A stretch of DNA of 64,000 nt. Origin: Cervus elaphus (Eukaryota; Chordata; Mammalia; Artiodactyla; Cervidae). Below, piece by piece: positions 52,946 to 64,000 of the stretch. How positions within the stretch are numbered: position 1 is the first letter of the stretch; each line of letters begins with the position of its first letter. The translations under genes and the position numbers were made by a program. Where the stretch lies: positions 52,042,001 through 52,106,000 of the forward strand of contig NC_057835.1 in NCBI RefSeq assembly GCF_910594005.1, written 5' to 3'. Under the pieces are notes generated by a model. It was not told the DNA's origin. It saw only the letters and a list, made by a program, of their open reading frames with translations, and did no database searches.

Positions 52946-54878
52946 ATATTTAATATTGGCTTTTCTTACTGTTGTTAATGAGAGCAGACCAAGAGTTATA
53001 TTCACTATCTAATCAGAGGCTTTCAAATTGTACTTGGCTGCCAGTGGTCAATTTGATGTAGAAACTGTCTTGTACTGGTGAGCTTCTTTATGAAAGTATT
53101 GACTGTAATAATTTCTTAAACCATTCTGTATAGAAAAGCATTCCATAAATTGTATATCCCAGAGGCAAAGAGATTCAGTTTTCTCCTCTTTGTTCTTTGC
53201 TCTTTATTCTCACTAAAACATTTACCTCGTTTATGACCCTTGCTTTTTCTGATGTACTTCATTTTTATGCAGGTCATATGCATCCTGTTAAAGATCCTCA
53301 TATAATATACAGTTAACTAGTCTCAATAAAAGCTTTCTTTTATCCCAATCACTTTTTTTTAATCTGAGGTGGAGTACTACTTTTCACTGAACGTTCAAGT
53401 GTTCTGTGCATTTTTCATTTCATGTTGAACAGTTGATCCCAAACGTGAATCTAGACTCTACAATTGGCATTTACTCTTTCTTGAAATTGCTTTTGTCCTG
53501 TTTCTTTCTCTTATAGTCAGCACACATTCCTCACAAACAGTGATAAATATTAGCCAAACTCATTAGACCTAGTTCTCAAGATGAAATCCTCTCCTGCATA
53601 TCAAGTTGCATTGAGTAAGTCTGGTAATTTCTTGTAGATTAGATATTGACTCCAAATGCCACAGCAAGCTGTTCATTTGGTACAGTTTCTGGTTACCTGA
53701 GGGAAAGGGTGACTTTTAAGCTGGTCTGGCTTCTTCTCTCTGTAAAAGCCTTGATGAAAAATTCTTCTAAAACTCAGGAGTGATTTAGTGATTGGTATCA
53801 GTTGTGAGAGTGACACAGGCTCCTTCATTAACAATTGAAAAAGAGCAAAAGCAGAGAAATACTTGATTGAAATATTCCAAATTGCTTCTTCCCCTGCATC
53901 TATTGTAGGCCTTTAGCCTGTAGTCATATAGGAACAACCTTGACATTAATCAATACACAAAGGGAAAAACCATAATTAATAAGCTTAATATATCATTTGG
54001 AGTGTTAAAGCTAATTGTATTTATCAAATTTTAAGTCAGTTATTACCCTGGAGTATTAATTTATAGACTTCTTCTCTGTGGCCTGGAAAATATAGCAGAA
54101 AAAAGACCTATGTTTTTGTTTTATGCCCAAAGAATAACCTTTAGGGTTAGGGTTGTAATTTCTGGGTGGAATATTTAACATAATTACATTCATATTCAAT
54201 AGGGAATCTTTTAGAAAATCACTGCTTGGAATGCAGTTCTATAAATGCTGTATCTTGAGCCAAATTAAACATGTAAAATGCCAAGTTCTCAATCTAAAGA
54301 AAAACGTTACCATCTGCTGTAATTATATAGAATGAGAAAGATAGTGAATGTTTTCCCATTTATTGAACACAAAAGAGACACTTCTTTTAAAACAAATTGT
54401 TGGGCCTTGTTGGTTCAGTTTGTGATGTTTTCACTCAAGCAGAATAATGTCTACATCACTCAGTGTTATGTATTAGGTAGTTAAGTATACTTACATTTTA
54501 CTAAAACCTTGCAAATGTTTCTTGCCCAGAAGGAGAGTGGAATGAAACATGATTCTCTCTGTAATCAGTTAAAAATATCCAAACTGACAGTTTGCTTGGG
54601 TGACAGTTTATTTGGGATTTAAGCATTTCTCTAATGAGGTATAAAAGTAGTTTCACTCAACTCAGGACTTACAATTAAGACAATTTATACTTAAGGAATG
54701 TAGACTTAAGTTAGAAATATATATTTTCCCTAACATTTCTTAAGTTCTGAGGCAGTATACAAAGAGCACATTTTTGTAAATTCTTCCTAAAGAAAGAAAT
54801 TTTATTGACATTTTGTTTTAAAAATGGATGACATAAACTATGATCAAATTTAAATACTACTTATCCATGAAGAGAAGC
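52946..54878. other. Repeat-poor unassigned DNA, about 1.9 kb
   Basis: No transposable element is recognisable. No splice-bounded open frame stands out: the 61-codon frame at 53116-53301 is lysine/arginine-rich and has no signature. Confidence 0.5.
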
Positions 54879-54890
54879 ATTATATTTGAT

Positions 54891-55102
54891 TGTTGTTGTT
54901 TGGTCACTAACTCATGTCTGTTTCTTCTGAGACTCCACAAACCTTAGTCTGCCAGCCTCCTCTGTCCCTGGGATTTTCTAGGCAAGAATACTGGAGTGGG
55001 TTGCCATTTCCTTCTCCAGAGAATCTTCCTAACCCAGGGATCAAACCCATGTCTCCTGCATTGTCAGGCAGATTCTTTACTGCTGAGCCACTGGTGAAGC
55101 CC
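54891..55102 (-). mobile_element. Bov-tA SINE, antisense
   Basis: tgttgttgtttggtcactaa through gggttgccatttccttctcc to gctgagccactggtgaagcc is a complete Bov-tA. A 12-bp TSD with one mismatch (attatatttgat / attacatttgat) lies at 54879-54890 and 55103-55114. Confidence 0.92.
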
Positions 55103-55114
55103 ATTACATTTGAT

Positions 55115-57546
55115 AGGTGAGTGCAAATTATCCAGACTTCCCTAAAAAACTGAATAATAAAAGAAAGGCGATGCTTCTCATCCCTAAAGTAGGCCTTGTG
55201 TTTGCACACTTTCTGTATCAAAATGAAGTATGGATCCCACCAAATCCACTATTCTTTATTCTCAATGCCACTGGGCATTTCTCACAGCCGCCTAAGCTGC
55301 CTTCAGTAAATTGTTTTTTCCTACAACACACATTTCTCTCTTTCATACTACAAAATACATTATTTATGTGTATGCCTAATTCTGTTATTGGAAAAAGTAA
55401 GTTAATTTTTAGAGTTATTGATTTTATTTTGTCAAAACATATGTTGCTCTTTTCTTCTTGTGACTAAAACAAAAAGAACTATGAAAGAAACAAACAAAAT
55501 CAATATTTCTCTATTAACTATGTTACTTAAAAATCACATTTGGTTCAGAGAAATGCAGGATAAGAGGTAGAATCACATAGAAACCAAATGTTTTAGGCTT
55601 CCTCTCCCAACCAACTTTCCCTAACCATCCTCATGCTGCTTCTATTAACTCCCATGCCTGTGTGTTTCAAGTATACATTTTATTGCATGTACTTCACTTA
55701 TTATAGTTATTAGTGTACATGCTATTAATATTTCTGCCATATTGCTAGCTTATTAAGGACATTAAATTGTACTGCTAATGTTAAAAATATGCTGTCCTGA
55801 GCATAAAAGAAAAGGTATATTGCTCTTTGTATTGGGGTGAATTTTTACATTAAGGAGTAAAGGGATAAATTGTTCTAGATTCTTCTTTAGAATTGACTCA
55901 CACTGATTTTCTGCATGAACTGGGTTCCTCTCTTTAACCTCAGTGTGGAAAGCTTTGGAAGGAAAACAGGAAAAAATGTGTAGAAAACACAATATACACA
56001 GGTCTGATCTGTGCCAAGGAATACATCACAAAAGGCTAACAGTAATATTAATGATATAACCTCCTTGTTATTGGGTGACTACCTTTGACACATGTTATAA
56101 GCTATATTAATGACTGGTTTAAGGCTGAAAATATCATGCTCTCTTTTTTCATTCTCCTGTAGCAGAAGGAGTGAATTACTTGCTTCTTTGTTTTGGAGAC
56201 CTGTTAAACACTTCTCCCTGCAGAAAACCCTGAGTTCTCAATTGCTCTGTGTAAGTCTATAGTTCTGGGGGAGAAGGGAGTGAAGGTTTAATTCAGGGGA
56301 AATGTTCGCATCTGGTATATTGAACTTAAGACTGAGAGGGAAAAAAAAAAAAAAACTAATGAAAGGGATTTGATAGAGTAAGAATGGAAATTTATGGTGG
56401 GGTCTTGATCCAGGGAGTTTAAGTTTCAGTGATGATTTAGTAAAGCAGATAATATATTCAAGGCTGACTGCCCCCTTTTTAGATTTGAGCTGTTGTCTTA
56501 ACTGTTACAGACTTCACAGATAACTCTAACAGATGACACCTTGTTCACAAGTGAGATTTGTTTTTTTTTTTTTTTTTGCTGGTCAGTGGCTATTTTATAA
56601 GGCATCAGTTTATGGAAACACATAAACTCTATCAAAGTGTTAGTTTGTGACTTGCTTCAACTTACCTTTGAACTGTTTAGGTACAATTATATATAGATAT
56701 ATATGGATGACATATGTACATATGTGCTAAGATATGCATATATATGTATGTGCTGATATATTTATTAGCAAGCAGGTATTTCTGAGGAAATATTTAGGAT
56801 ACTATGTAAAAGAGACTGTCCATATTTACAATCTTTGGACAGCAAGAAATGTGACATTTATTTGTTGTTGTTGTTGTGCTTTTAAGCCCAAATGCAGGCA
56901 GGTAGAGTAGATGATTTGTGTGTCCCAGAGGACTAGTTTGTGAGGTTCTTGATTTTAGTTATAGACAGTGCTAGAGCAGCTGAGTGAAATGGCATTTATT
57001 ATTTGTGACCACAGGGGAGCAATTTAAGGGGTTATCCTTGTATTCAAGTAGCTTATATCATAAGCACAAGAGACATACATCCTCTCATCATTGGCCAAGT
57101 TGGCCTTGGGTTGTTTAGTTGAATATGTTTGGACACCTGGCCATAGCTATAGAATTTGAGGCCTACATTAGTCTTTGAACGTATGTGGGAAAACTAATCT
57201 TCAGGGTACACTTAGAAACCCATTACAAAAGTATCAGTGACAACTTCATTTCAGAAATCTACTGAAAAATATTCTCCACCTGATGCATTTTCCAATGTAG
57301 AAAGAAAACATCTAAAAGGCAGGTTTCACATGCATAAGCAATTCCATACCAGAGGAAAGAACGTATGAAAAGATCTGTTCAAAAGAGGGTGGATGCCATG
57401 TTAACAGGCTGACTTATGAATCAATTCAGCTCTGGAATTTTAGAAATATGGAGAGTAGAGGATAAATTAATACTCAAATTAACTGATCTAAATAACCTGT
57501 ATGAAAAAGGACACCTAAAATAAAACCTGGTATTTGAGGGCTACTA
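55115..57546. other. Repeat-poor unassigned DNA, about 2.4 kb
   Basis: This is the longest interval without a recognised transposable element. It contains an A run at ~56341-56356, a T run at ~56561-56577, a TA/TG-rich tract at 56690-56760 and a short ttg repeat at ~56864-56877. The 116-codon frame at 55117-55467 begins inside a SINE TSD and has no protein signature. Confidence 0.5.
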
Positions 57547-57561
57547 ACACTCCTAACTAGT

Positions 57562-58006
57562 CAAGGCTATGGTTTTTCCAGTAGTCATGTATGGATGTGA
57601 GAGTTGGACTATAAAGAAAGCTGAGTGCCGAAAAATTGATGCTTTTGAACTGTGGTGTTGGAGAAGACTCTTGAGAGTCCTTGGACTGCAAGGAGATCCA
57701 ACTAGTCCATCCTAAAGGAGATCAGTCTTGGGTGTTCATTGGAAGGGCTGATGCTGAAGCTGAAACACCAATACTTTGGCCACCTGATGCGAAGAGCTGA
57801 CTCATTTGAAAAGACCCTGATGCTGGGAAAGACTGAAGGCAGGAGAAGGGGACAACAGAGGATGAGATGATTGGATGGCATTACCAACTCATTGGACATG
57901 AGTTTGGGTAAACTCCAGGAGTTGGTGATGGATAGGGAGGCCTGGTGTGCTGCAGTCCATGGGGTTGCAAAGAGTCAGACACGACAGAGTAACTGAACTG
58001 AGTGGA
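57562..58006 (+). mobile_element. BovB LINE, 5'-truncated (0.45 kb), sense
   Basis: caaggctatggtttttccag to acagagtaactgaactgagt is a BovB 3' end. The TSD acactcctaactagt / acactctaactagt (57547-57561 and 58007-58020) differs by one base insertion. The first bases ctagtcaagg could belong either to BovB or to the TSD. Confidence 0.9.
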
Positions 58007-58020
58007 ACACTCTAACTAGT

Positions 58021-58559
58021 AAAATTTGCCAGAAGGCAGCCATGTCTCAATTGACACAGTCTGAGTCTTCTAATTGTAGAAATTAAAGAATGACAAAACT
58101 AACACTTTGGGAGATTCCCTCAATTCTATTAAAGCATGTTGGTCATGGACCCTAGATGACCAGTATTAACTGACCAAAGGATATCTATTTTCTTTTATTT
58201 CCTACCTGTAAGAGAGAAGAGTATGCTTCACCAAAAGAGAACTACTAACACATTTTGGGAATATCTTTAAAAAAATAAAGCCTCTTGTTTTTAATATCTT
58301 CTTCCAAACTTCTTCCTTTGCTGATTCATCAGCCTGTGGAGCTCTCCCTATATTACTGGAGCAAAGAAGCGGGGCATTTTGGAGAGATTATATGTATTCC
58401 CAAGGAGGTGAGGGAGTAACACCTCTAGATTCCAATGCATGAAGCCACTTTCTTATTTTTTCTATCCCCATTTTAATCAGTCTTGAAGAAAACTATACAG
58501 GAAGACAGGGAGAGAGAACTTATGTGAAGGTCGGCTCCAAACCGTCTGCTTCTCTTTAA
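58021..58559. other. Unassigned DNA
   Basis: I recognise no element or credible frame across ~540 bp. Confidence 0.45.
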
Positions 58560-58955
58560 AGCTACCCTTGATGCAGAAGTAACACACTGGGGAAAATTTT
58601 TAAAAATGGCCAGAGTACCCAAAGCCCAAAGAATTTAGACATACAAATTCCTATCAAAATTACAATGAGATTCTTCACAAAAATAGAAGAAAAATTCTAA
58701 AATTTGTATGGAAGTTATGGAGTAAAGGGAACCCTCATGGTGGGAATGACAATTGGAACAGCCACTGTGGAAAACAATATGAAGGTTTCTCAAGAAAAAC
58801 TACCAGATGACCCAGCAGTTCCACTCCTAGGCATACAACTGAAAAACAAAACCCTAATTTGAAAAGATTCATACACCCTAATGTTCACAGCAGCATAATT
58901 TACAATTTCCAAGATATAGAAGCAACCTAAGTGACATATATCTCCATATCTTCTG

Positions 58956-58997
<42 letters not shown>

Positions 58998-59410
58998 GGA
59001 ATCCTAGCCAGCTATAAAAAATAGAATGAATTTTGCCATTTGCAGCAACATGGATTATACAGACAAAGATAAATGCTGTATGGTATCACTCATGTGTGGA
59101 ATCTAAAGCACAACAAGCTCGTGAATATAACAACCAGGAGACCACAAATACAGAGAGAGAAACTAGTGGTCATCAATGGGGATAGAGAAGTGGAGAGGAG
59201 CAATATCGAAGTAGGGGACTAAAAGATACAAACTATTAGATGTAAAATATATCCTTGTAGCTTATTTTATAACACAAAGAATATAGTTAATATTTTATAA
59301 TAATTATAGATGGAGTAAAAGCTTTCAAATTGTGAATTACTATTTTGTACTTCTGTAATATAAAATATTGTACATCAACTGTACTTCAATTAATATTTTA
59401 AAAGTCCCAT
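58560..59410 (+). mobile_element. Old L1 ORF2 end and 3' UTR, sense, with internal loss
   Basis: attcctatcaaaattacaat (upstream ORF2) passes abruptly at ~58720 to agtaaagggaaccctcatgg, a downstream ORF2 line, so several hundred bases are missing. The 3' UTR follows (gtatggtatcactcatgtgt, gagaccacaaatacagagag) to cttcaattaatattttaaaa. A CA microsatellite interrupts it. Confidence 0.72.
58959..58994 (+). repeat. (AC)18 microsatellite inside an L1
   Basis: There are 18 uninterrupted AC units between ttctgtat and aatggaatcc. It sits at an L1 position where other copies show a TA/CA-rich line before aatggaatattac, so it grew from the L1 sequence. It is likely to be length-polymorphic. Confidence 0.95.
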
Positions 59411-59639
59411 AAATTAGTTTTAACATAAAAACTACTGAGGTTAAAAAAAATATTTCTCCCTTTCACTATAGTAACAGCAATTGTGGTATAATGCTAAAAT
59501 ATTTTTAAAAGAGGCATTTTCTAGGAGTAAATTTTGACATAGCTTAACCAGGGGTGCGTTTGTTTGGAAAAATAAGTCATTTGTGCACCTATATATGAGC
59601 TGAGAGATCTTAATAACAAAAATATTCTGGACATTTATC
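59411..59639. other. Unassigned AT-rich DNA
   Basis: This short interval lies between the old L1 and the ancient repeat. I see nothing in it. Confidence 0.4.
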
Positions 59640-60060
59640 AATGATGCATAAAAGTCAGGTCAATTCTCTACAGAATTCAGAAAAGACCAAAAAGAGGAGT
59701 TACTTAATTTGAACTTTGAAAAGGATGGAAAAATTTGCTTTTGGCAAAAGAAATAGAACGTAAAGAATGGGAGAAAAGAAAACTGCTGAGAAAATTCGGA
59801 GGGCTGCTGTGAGTAAGGGGTACCTATTTCATGAATGTTCTCATAGGCCATATTAAGTAAATTTCACTTTATTTTGAAGACAATGGGGAGTCACTATATG
59901 GATTAAAGCAGGGGAATTATATAATATCAGCTTAGAATATCTCTGACAGCAGTGTAAATGATTGATGAGGATAAAGTCTAGAAGTAGTCCTCTAGGGAAG
60001 TGGTGGGTGAGGTATTATGTGGTCCTAGACCACAAATGGCAATAGAAAAATAGAAGAGGA
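59640..60060 (+). mobile_element. Second copy of the ancient repeat seen at 32.5-36.2 kb
   Basis: gggctgctgtgagtaagggg, cataggccatattaagtaaa, tttattttgaagacaatggg and gattaaagcaggggaattat align in order with 35940-36120 (for example gtagccattgtgaagatttc). The copies are old and diverged. The family name is left open. Confidence 0.45.
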
Positions 60061-60229
60061 GAAATGTATGAGGTTATAAATGGACAATATTAATAATGCG
60101 TACACTGGTGAGAGATATTAAGGAAAACTAAACATTGAGAAATAGATATATTCAGGAGACTCAAAACATGGAACTGATAGTAGCAGATGCCACACAGAAA
60201 GAAAATTAAGTTGGGATTCAGGAATATAA

Positions 60230-60443
60230 GGGGCTTCCCAGGTGACACAATAGTAAATAATCCACCTGCCAATGCAGGAGACACAGGAGATGGAGGTTTG
60301 ATCCCTGGGTTAGGATGATCCCCTGGAGAAGGAAATGGCAACCCATTCCAATATTCTTGTCTGGGAAATCCCATGGACAGAGGAGCCTGGCAGGCTACAG
60401 TCCATGGGGTCACAAAGACATGACTAAGCACACGTATACCACC
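60230..60443 (+). mobile_element. Bov-tA SINE, sense
   Basis: A full-length Bov-tA (gggcttcccaggtgacacaa onward to catgactaagcacacgtata) has a perfect 12-bp TSD, tcaggaatataa, at 60218-60229 and 60444-60455. Confidence 0.92.
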
Positions 60444-60464
60444 TCAGGAATATAAAGGAACTAA

Positions 60465-60645
60465 AAATTACTATGCATTTACTGTGTGCCAAGTACCACA
60501 CTAGGTTACAATCCGCAAACATATTAGCACTATACATAGGTATGCATGATCAGGACTGTTAGTCAACTGTACAAGTGATAAAATGGTAACTAAACTATTT
60601 CAAATGGCACACCAAGTCTCATAGATCGCAATTGCTTAGTAAGGC
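60465..60645 (-). mobile_element. MIR SINE, antisense
   Basis: tgcatttactgtgtgccaag, acactaggtt and the later aaatggtaactaaact with cacaccaagtctcatag follow the reversed order of the MIR core and tRNA-like head. It is ancient and diverged. Confidence 0.6.
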
Positions 60646-60924
60646 TCAGTAAGTTGTCTATATGATTGCCAGTGTAAGATATTGTGGTCCTAATTTAGAA
60701 AAGCATTTCTAAAAATGAAAAATGACTCCATTCAGAGTAACTGATTACATAGAGATAAATTCTGATTAGGTAGCCAAAGTAAAGTGAATGTGCACTATTT
60801 TTCTGAGTACATGAAAATCTGATAATGAGGTTTCATTTTTTCATGCTGGATCCTTTGAAGTAGATTCCAAATAAAGAACAAGAGTGAGAGAGGGTAGGCA
60901 AATTTTGAATGTTGTGTTCAAATC
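60646..60924. other. Unassigned DNA between two MIR-like pieces
   Basis: No recognisable element lies here, though flanking MIR-like sequence makes further old repeat plausible. Confidence 0.4.
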
Positions 60925-61012
60925 AGAGTTTCCTTTTTTATGATTCATGTAACTGTGAGCAATACTCAAATCTATACTATATCAATCTCCTGACGTATAA
61001 AATGGGAACACT
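60925..61012 (+). mobile_element. MIR SINE fragment, sense
   Basis: gtaactgtgagcaatactca, ctatatcaatctcctgacg and tataaaatgggaacactaat resemble the MIR line 'gtgacc-ttgagcaag ... cagtttcctcatctgtaaaatggg'. The fragment is cut at its 3' side by a Bov-tA. Confidence 0.55.
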
Positions 61013-61024
61013 AATTATATACAA

Positions 61025-61230
61025 GGGGCTTCCCAGATGCTCAGTGCATTGCAAACTGCCTCCAATGCGGAAGACATGGGTTTGATTCCTGGGCCAGGAA
61101 AATCATCTAGAGAAGGAAATGTCAACCCACTCTAGTAATCTTACCTGGAAAATCGCATGAACAGAGGAGCCTGGCCGGCTACAGTTCACGGGGTCTCAAA
61201 AGAGTAGGATAGTACTTAGCAACTAACAAT
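61025..61230 (+). mobile_element. Bov-tA SINE, sense
   Basis: ggggcttcccagatgctcag to agtacttagcaactaacaat is a diverged Bov-tA. The TSD aattatatacaa / aatcatacacaa (61013-61024 and 61231-61242) has two mismatches. It landed in a MIR. Confidence 0.87.
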
Positions 61231-61242
61231 AATCATACACAA

Positions 61243-61632
61243 CTTAGTCTTTGTTGTAATGTGCAGCTTAAAAAGTCTATTTAAAATTTTGGCACAGTTT
61301 GTCCTCTACAAGTATTAAGTAATATTATTCCAGATTAGCAGAAAAATGTCCTGTTTCTTATCAAATACTAAATTACAGGACTTTTGGAAACACAATCACA
61401 TTTGCTTTTTCTAAATTTTGGCTTACAAATTTTACACATTCTGAAATAACAGTCTGAGTAACAGTAGAGGAAAGAGACTGATTCCTAAGTAACAACAGTT
61501 ATTAAAAATAACTGTACTTCTTAAGTGAAAACTAAAAAAAAACCAAAAAAACAAAAAAAAACTGCAAATATATCCCCCATATAAAAAGATATTAGGTTAG
61601 ACTTTTCTCATAACTTCATATATTCTTTCCTT
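61243..61632. other. Unassigned DNA with an A-rich stretch
   Basis: The region includes an A-rich tract with interrupting C at 61531-61562. I see nothing else in it. Confidence 0.45.
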
Positions 61633-61701
61633 AAGCAAATACAAACAGCTGTAAAAAGAAGAGAAGTGAAAAGCAAAGGATAAAAGGAAAGATATTCCCA
61701 T

Positions 61702-62881
61702 TTGAATGCACAGTTCCAAAGAATAGCAAGGAGAGATAAGAAAGCCTTCCTCAGCGATCAATGCAAAGAAATAGAGGAAAACAACAGAATGGGAAAGACT
61801 AGAGATCTCTTAAAGAAAATTAGAGATACCAAGGGAACATTTCATGCAACAATAGGTTCAATAAAGGACATAAATGGTAGGGATCTAACAGAAGCAGAAG
61901 ATATTAAGAAGAGCTGGCAAGAATACACAGAAGAACTATACAAAAAAGATCTTCATGACCCAGATAACCACAAATGTATGATCACTCACCTAGAGCCAGA
62001 CATCCTGGAATGTGAAGTCAAGTGGGCCTTAGAAAGCATCACTATGAACAAAGCTAGTGGAGGTGATGGAATGCCAGTTGAGCTATTTCAAATCCCAAAA
62101 GATGATGCTGTGAAAGTGCTGCACTCAATATGCCAGCAAATTTGGAAAACTCAGCAGTGGCCACAGGACTGGAAAATGTCAGTTTTAATTCCAATCCCTG
62201 AGAAAGGCAATCCCAAAGAATGCTCAAATTACCGCACAATTGCACTCATCTCATGTGCTAGTAAAGTAATGCTCAAAATTCTCCAAGCCAGGCTTCAGCA
62301 ATATGTGAACCGAGAACTTCCAGATGTTCAAGCTGGTTTTAGAAAAGGCAGAGGAACCAGAGATCAGATTGCCAACATCTGATGGTTCATCGAAAAAGCA
62401 AGAGAGTTCCAAAAAAACATCTATTTCTGTTTTATTGACTATGCAAAAGCCTTTGACTATATGGATCACAATAAACTGGAAAATTCTGAAAGAGATGGGA
62501 ATACCAGACCATCTGACCTGCCTCTTGAGAAACCTATATGCAGGTTAGAGCGCAACGATTAGAACTGGACATGCAACAACAGACTGGTTCCAAATAGGAA
62601 AAGGAGTACGTCAAGGCAATATATTGTCACCCTGCTTATTTAACTTGTATGCAGAGTACATCATGAGAAACTCTGGGCTGGAAGAAGCACAAGCTGGAAT
62701 CAAGATTGCTGGGAGAAATATCAATAACCTCAGATATGCAGATGACACCACCCTTATGGCAGAAAGTGAAGAGGAACTAAAAAGCCTCTTGACGAAAGGG
62801 AAAGAGGAGAGTGAAAATGTTGGCTTAAAGCTTAACATTCAGAAAACTAAGATCATGGCATCCAGTCCCATCACTTCATGA
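61702..62881 (+). pseudogene. BovB ORF2 linker and RT, disabled
   Basis: The first frame (61702-62382, 226 codons) covers the linker (QRIARRDKKAFLSDQCKEIE) and the RT N-terminal motifs (MNKASGGDGMPVELFQIPK, RTIALISCASKVMLKILQAR, GFRKGRGTRDQIANI). It ends at TGA 62380-62382, where the nested copy at 5503 has an arginine codon, so this is likely CpG decay. Motif A follows as FIDYAKAFDYMDHNKL. A 2-base loss near 62477 (aaactggaaaa; compare aaactgtggaaaa at 51200) then shifts the frame. The palm resumes at 62624 with MSPCLFNLYAEYIM and LRYADDTTLM, ending at TGA 62879-62881. Confidence 0.9.
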
Positions 62882-62888
62882 CAAATAG

Positions 62889-63850
62889 ATGGGGAAACAG
62901 TGGAAACAGTGGCAGAATATTTTTGGGGGCTCCAAAATCACTGCAGTTGGTGATTGCAGACATGAAATTAAAAGACGCTTACTCCTTGGAAGGAAAGTTA
63001 TGACCAACCTAGATAGCATATTAAAAAGCAGAGACTTTACTTTGCCAACAAAGGTCCATCTAGTCAAAGCTATGGTTTTTCCAGTGGTCATGTATGGATG
63101 TGAGAACTGGAATGTGAAGGAAGCTGAGCACCGAAAAATTGATGCTTTTTTTTTTTCCTTTTCATTTATTTTTATTAGTTGGAGGCTAATTACTTTACAA
63201 TCTTGTAGTGGTTTTTGCCATACATTGACATGAATAGCCATGGATTTACATGTGTTCCCCATCCCGATCCCCCCTCCCGCCTCCCTCCCCATCCCATCCC
63301 TCTGGGTCTTCCCAGTGCCCCAGCCCTGAGCACCCGTCTCATGCATCCAACCTGGGCTGGTGATCTGTTTCACCCTTGATAGTATACTTGTTTCAATGCT
63401 GTTCTTTCAGAACATCCCACCCTCGCCTTCTCCCACAGAGTCTAAAAGTCTGTTCTGTACATCTGTGTCTCTTTTTCTGTTTTGCATATTGGGTTATCAT
63501 TATCAAAATTGATGCTTTTGAACTGTGGTGTTAGAGAAGACTCTTGAGAGTCCCTTAGACTGCAAGGAGATCCAACCAGTCCATCCTAAAGGAGATCAGT
63601 CCTGGATGTTCATTGGAAGGACTGATGCTGAAGCTCAAACTCCAATACTTTGGCCACCTCATGCGAAGAGTTGACTCATTGGAAAAGACCCTGATACTGG
63701 GAGGGATTGGGGGCAGGAGGAGAAGGGGACTCCAGAAGATGAGATGGTTGGATGGCATCACTGACTCGATGGGCATGAGTTTGAGTAAACTCCGGGAGTT
63801 GGTGATGGACAGGGAGGCCTGGCCTGCTGCGATTCATGGGGTCGGAAAGA
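62889..63850 (+). pseudogene. BovB ORF2 C-terminus, split by an L1
   Basis: The frame 62889-63233 has SKITAVGDCRHEIKRRLLLG and VHLVKAMVFPVVMYGCENWN, and then enters the inserted L1 at 63150. After the L1, 63613-63873 continues with [20 protein letters not shown], then [20 protein letters not shown], to the C-terminus and the stop in the tail. Removing the L1 and one TSD rejoins the flanks at the gaaaaattgatgcttttg site. Confidence 0.88.
63150..63504 (-). mobile_element. L1 3' fragment, antisense, inserted in BovB
   Basis: A 355-bp reversed L1 end starts with the T run (poly(A)), then ttcatttatttttattagtt, and stops at gggttatcattatc. It is closely similar to 14997-15340 in the full-length L1 and is the same family. 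A perfect 15-bp TSD, aaaattgatgctttt, lies at 63135-63149 and 63505-63519. Confidence 0.94.
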
Positions 63851-63969
63851 GCTGGACACGACTGAGCGACTGAACTGAACTGAACTGAACTGGACTGAAC
63901 TGAAGCAAATAGCTGTTTTCTTCCTTTATATAAGCTTTTAAATATAATACATATTTATAGGGGAATAAC

Positions 63970-64000
63970 GGAGAAGGCAATGGCACCCCACTCCCATACT
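63970..64000 (+). mobile_element. Start of a Bov-A/Bov-A2 SINE, cut by the window edge
   Basis: The last 31 bases, ggagaaggcaatggcacccc onward, match the 5' end of a sense Bov-A2. The rest is outside the window. Confidence 0.75.

Larger units (their letters stand above)
61642..63902 (+). mobile_element. BovB LINE, 5'-truncated, sense, carrying an L1
   Basis: The copy starts at caaacagctgtaaaaagaag, between endonuclease and RT, and ends in the tail gaactgaactgaactggact. The 9-bp TSD aagcaaata lies at 61633-61641 and 63903-63911. An L1 fragment is inserted at 63150-63504, so the BovB itself is ~1.9 kb. Low divergence from the general BovB sequence makes it one of the younger copies here. Confidence 0.93.

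Noticed and set aside
55117..55467. 116-codon plus-strand frame in repeat-poor DNA, possible gene
   Set aside because: It begins inside the right flank of a Bov-tA insertion, has no domain-like motif, no clear splice or promoter context, and its composition is like the AT-rich surroundings.
1..64000. CRISPR array, prokaryotic operon, phage or plasmid feature
   Set aside because: There are no regularly spaced direct repeats with unique spacers, no ribosome-binding sites with tight gene packing, and repeat content is wholly that of a ruminant nuclear genome.

Overview
This window is ruminant (bovid) nuclear DNA and, as far as I can read it, holds no host protein-coding exon, no tRNA or rRNA gene and no CRISPR array. 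The assignment rests on the repeat content. BovB (RTE-clade) LINEs, Bov-tA and Bov-A/Bov-A2 SINEs built from the BovB tail, CHR-type tRNA SINEs and an artiodactyl-type L1 occur together only in ruminants. I cannot decide between cattle, sheep and goat. Nearly every long reading frame belongs to a LINE or to one endogenous retrovirus (ERV), and all of these are broken.

Layout. 1-2.9 kb: BovB tails and old L1 pieces. 2.9-8.0 kb: a near-complete antisense BovB opened by four later insertions. 8-15 kb: a quieter stretch with DNA-transposon fossils (MER58/MER3-like, Tigger, two MER5A-like, MER20), a CHR-type SINE and a 15-base G run. 15-20.8 kb: a near full-length antisense L1 with 5' UTR, ORF1, ORF2, 3' UTR and target-site duplication (TSD). 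21-23.3 kb: a short BovB, unique DNA and an old L1 piece. 23.3-28.85 kb: an antisense gammaretrovirus-like ERV that keeps Gag CA/NC, protease, RNase H, integrase and Env TM remnants but has lost the RT core and the Env surface subunit. 28.9-32.5 kb: mostly unrecognised DNA. 32.5-36.3 kb: an ancient repeat split by a younger L1 with a twin-priming inversion. 36.3-43.3 kb: BovB and SINE insertions. 43.6-50.3 kb: old L1 sequence with several nested insertions. 50.3-52 kb: an LTR-like piece, an inverted BovB and a SINE. 52-57.5 kb: the repeat-poorest part. 57.5-64 kb: BovB, L1, SINE and MIR copies, ending in a 2.3 kb sense BovB that itself carries an L1.

The elements do not form a pathway, but they show a history. 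Ancient MIR, MER and L1 sequence was hit by BovB and the ERV, then by L1 and Bov SINEs, often with intact TSDs that allow the order of events to be read. The strongest signals are structural: two clear twin-priming inversions (one L1, one BovB), two probable older ones, a deep nest of BovB in BovB, and an ERV with two internal deletions. I found no convincing novel functional system. Family names come from recognising consensus sequence by eye, so subfamily labels for the old repeats are tentative.
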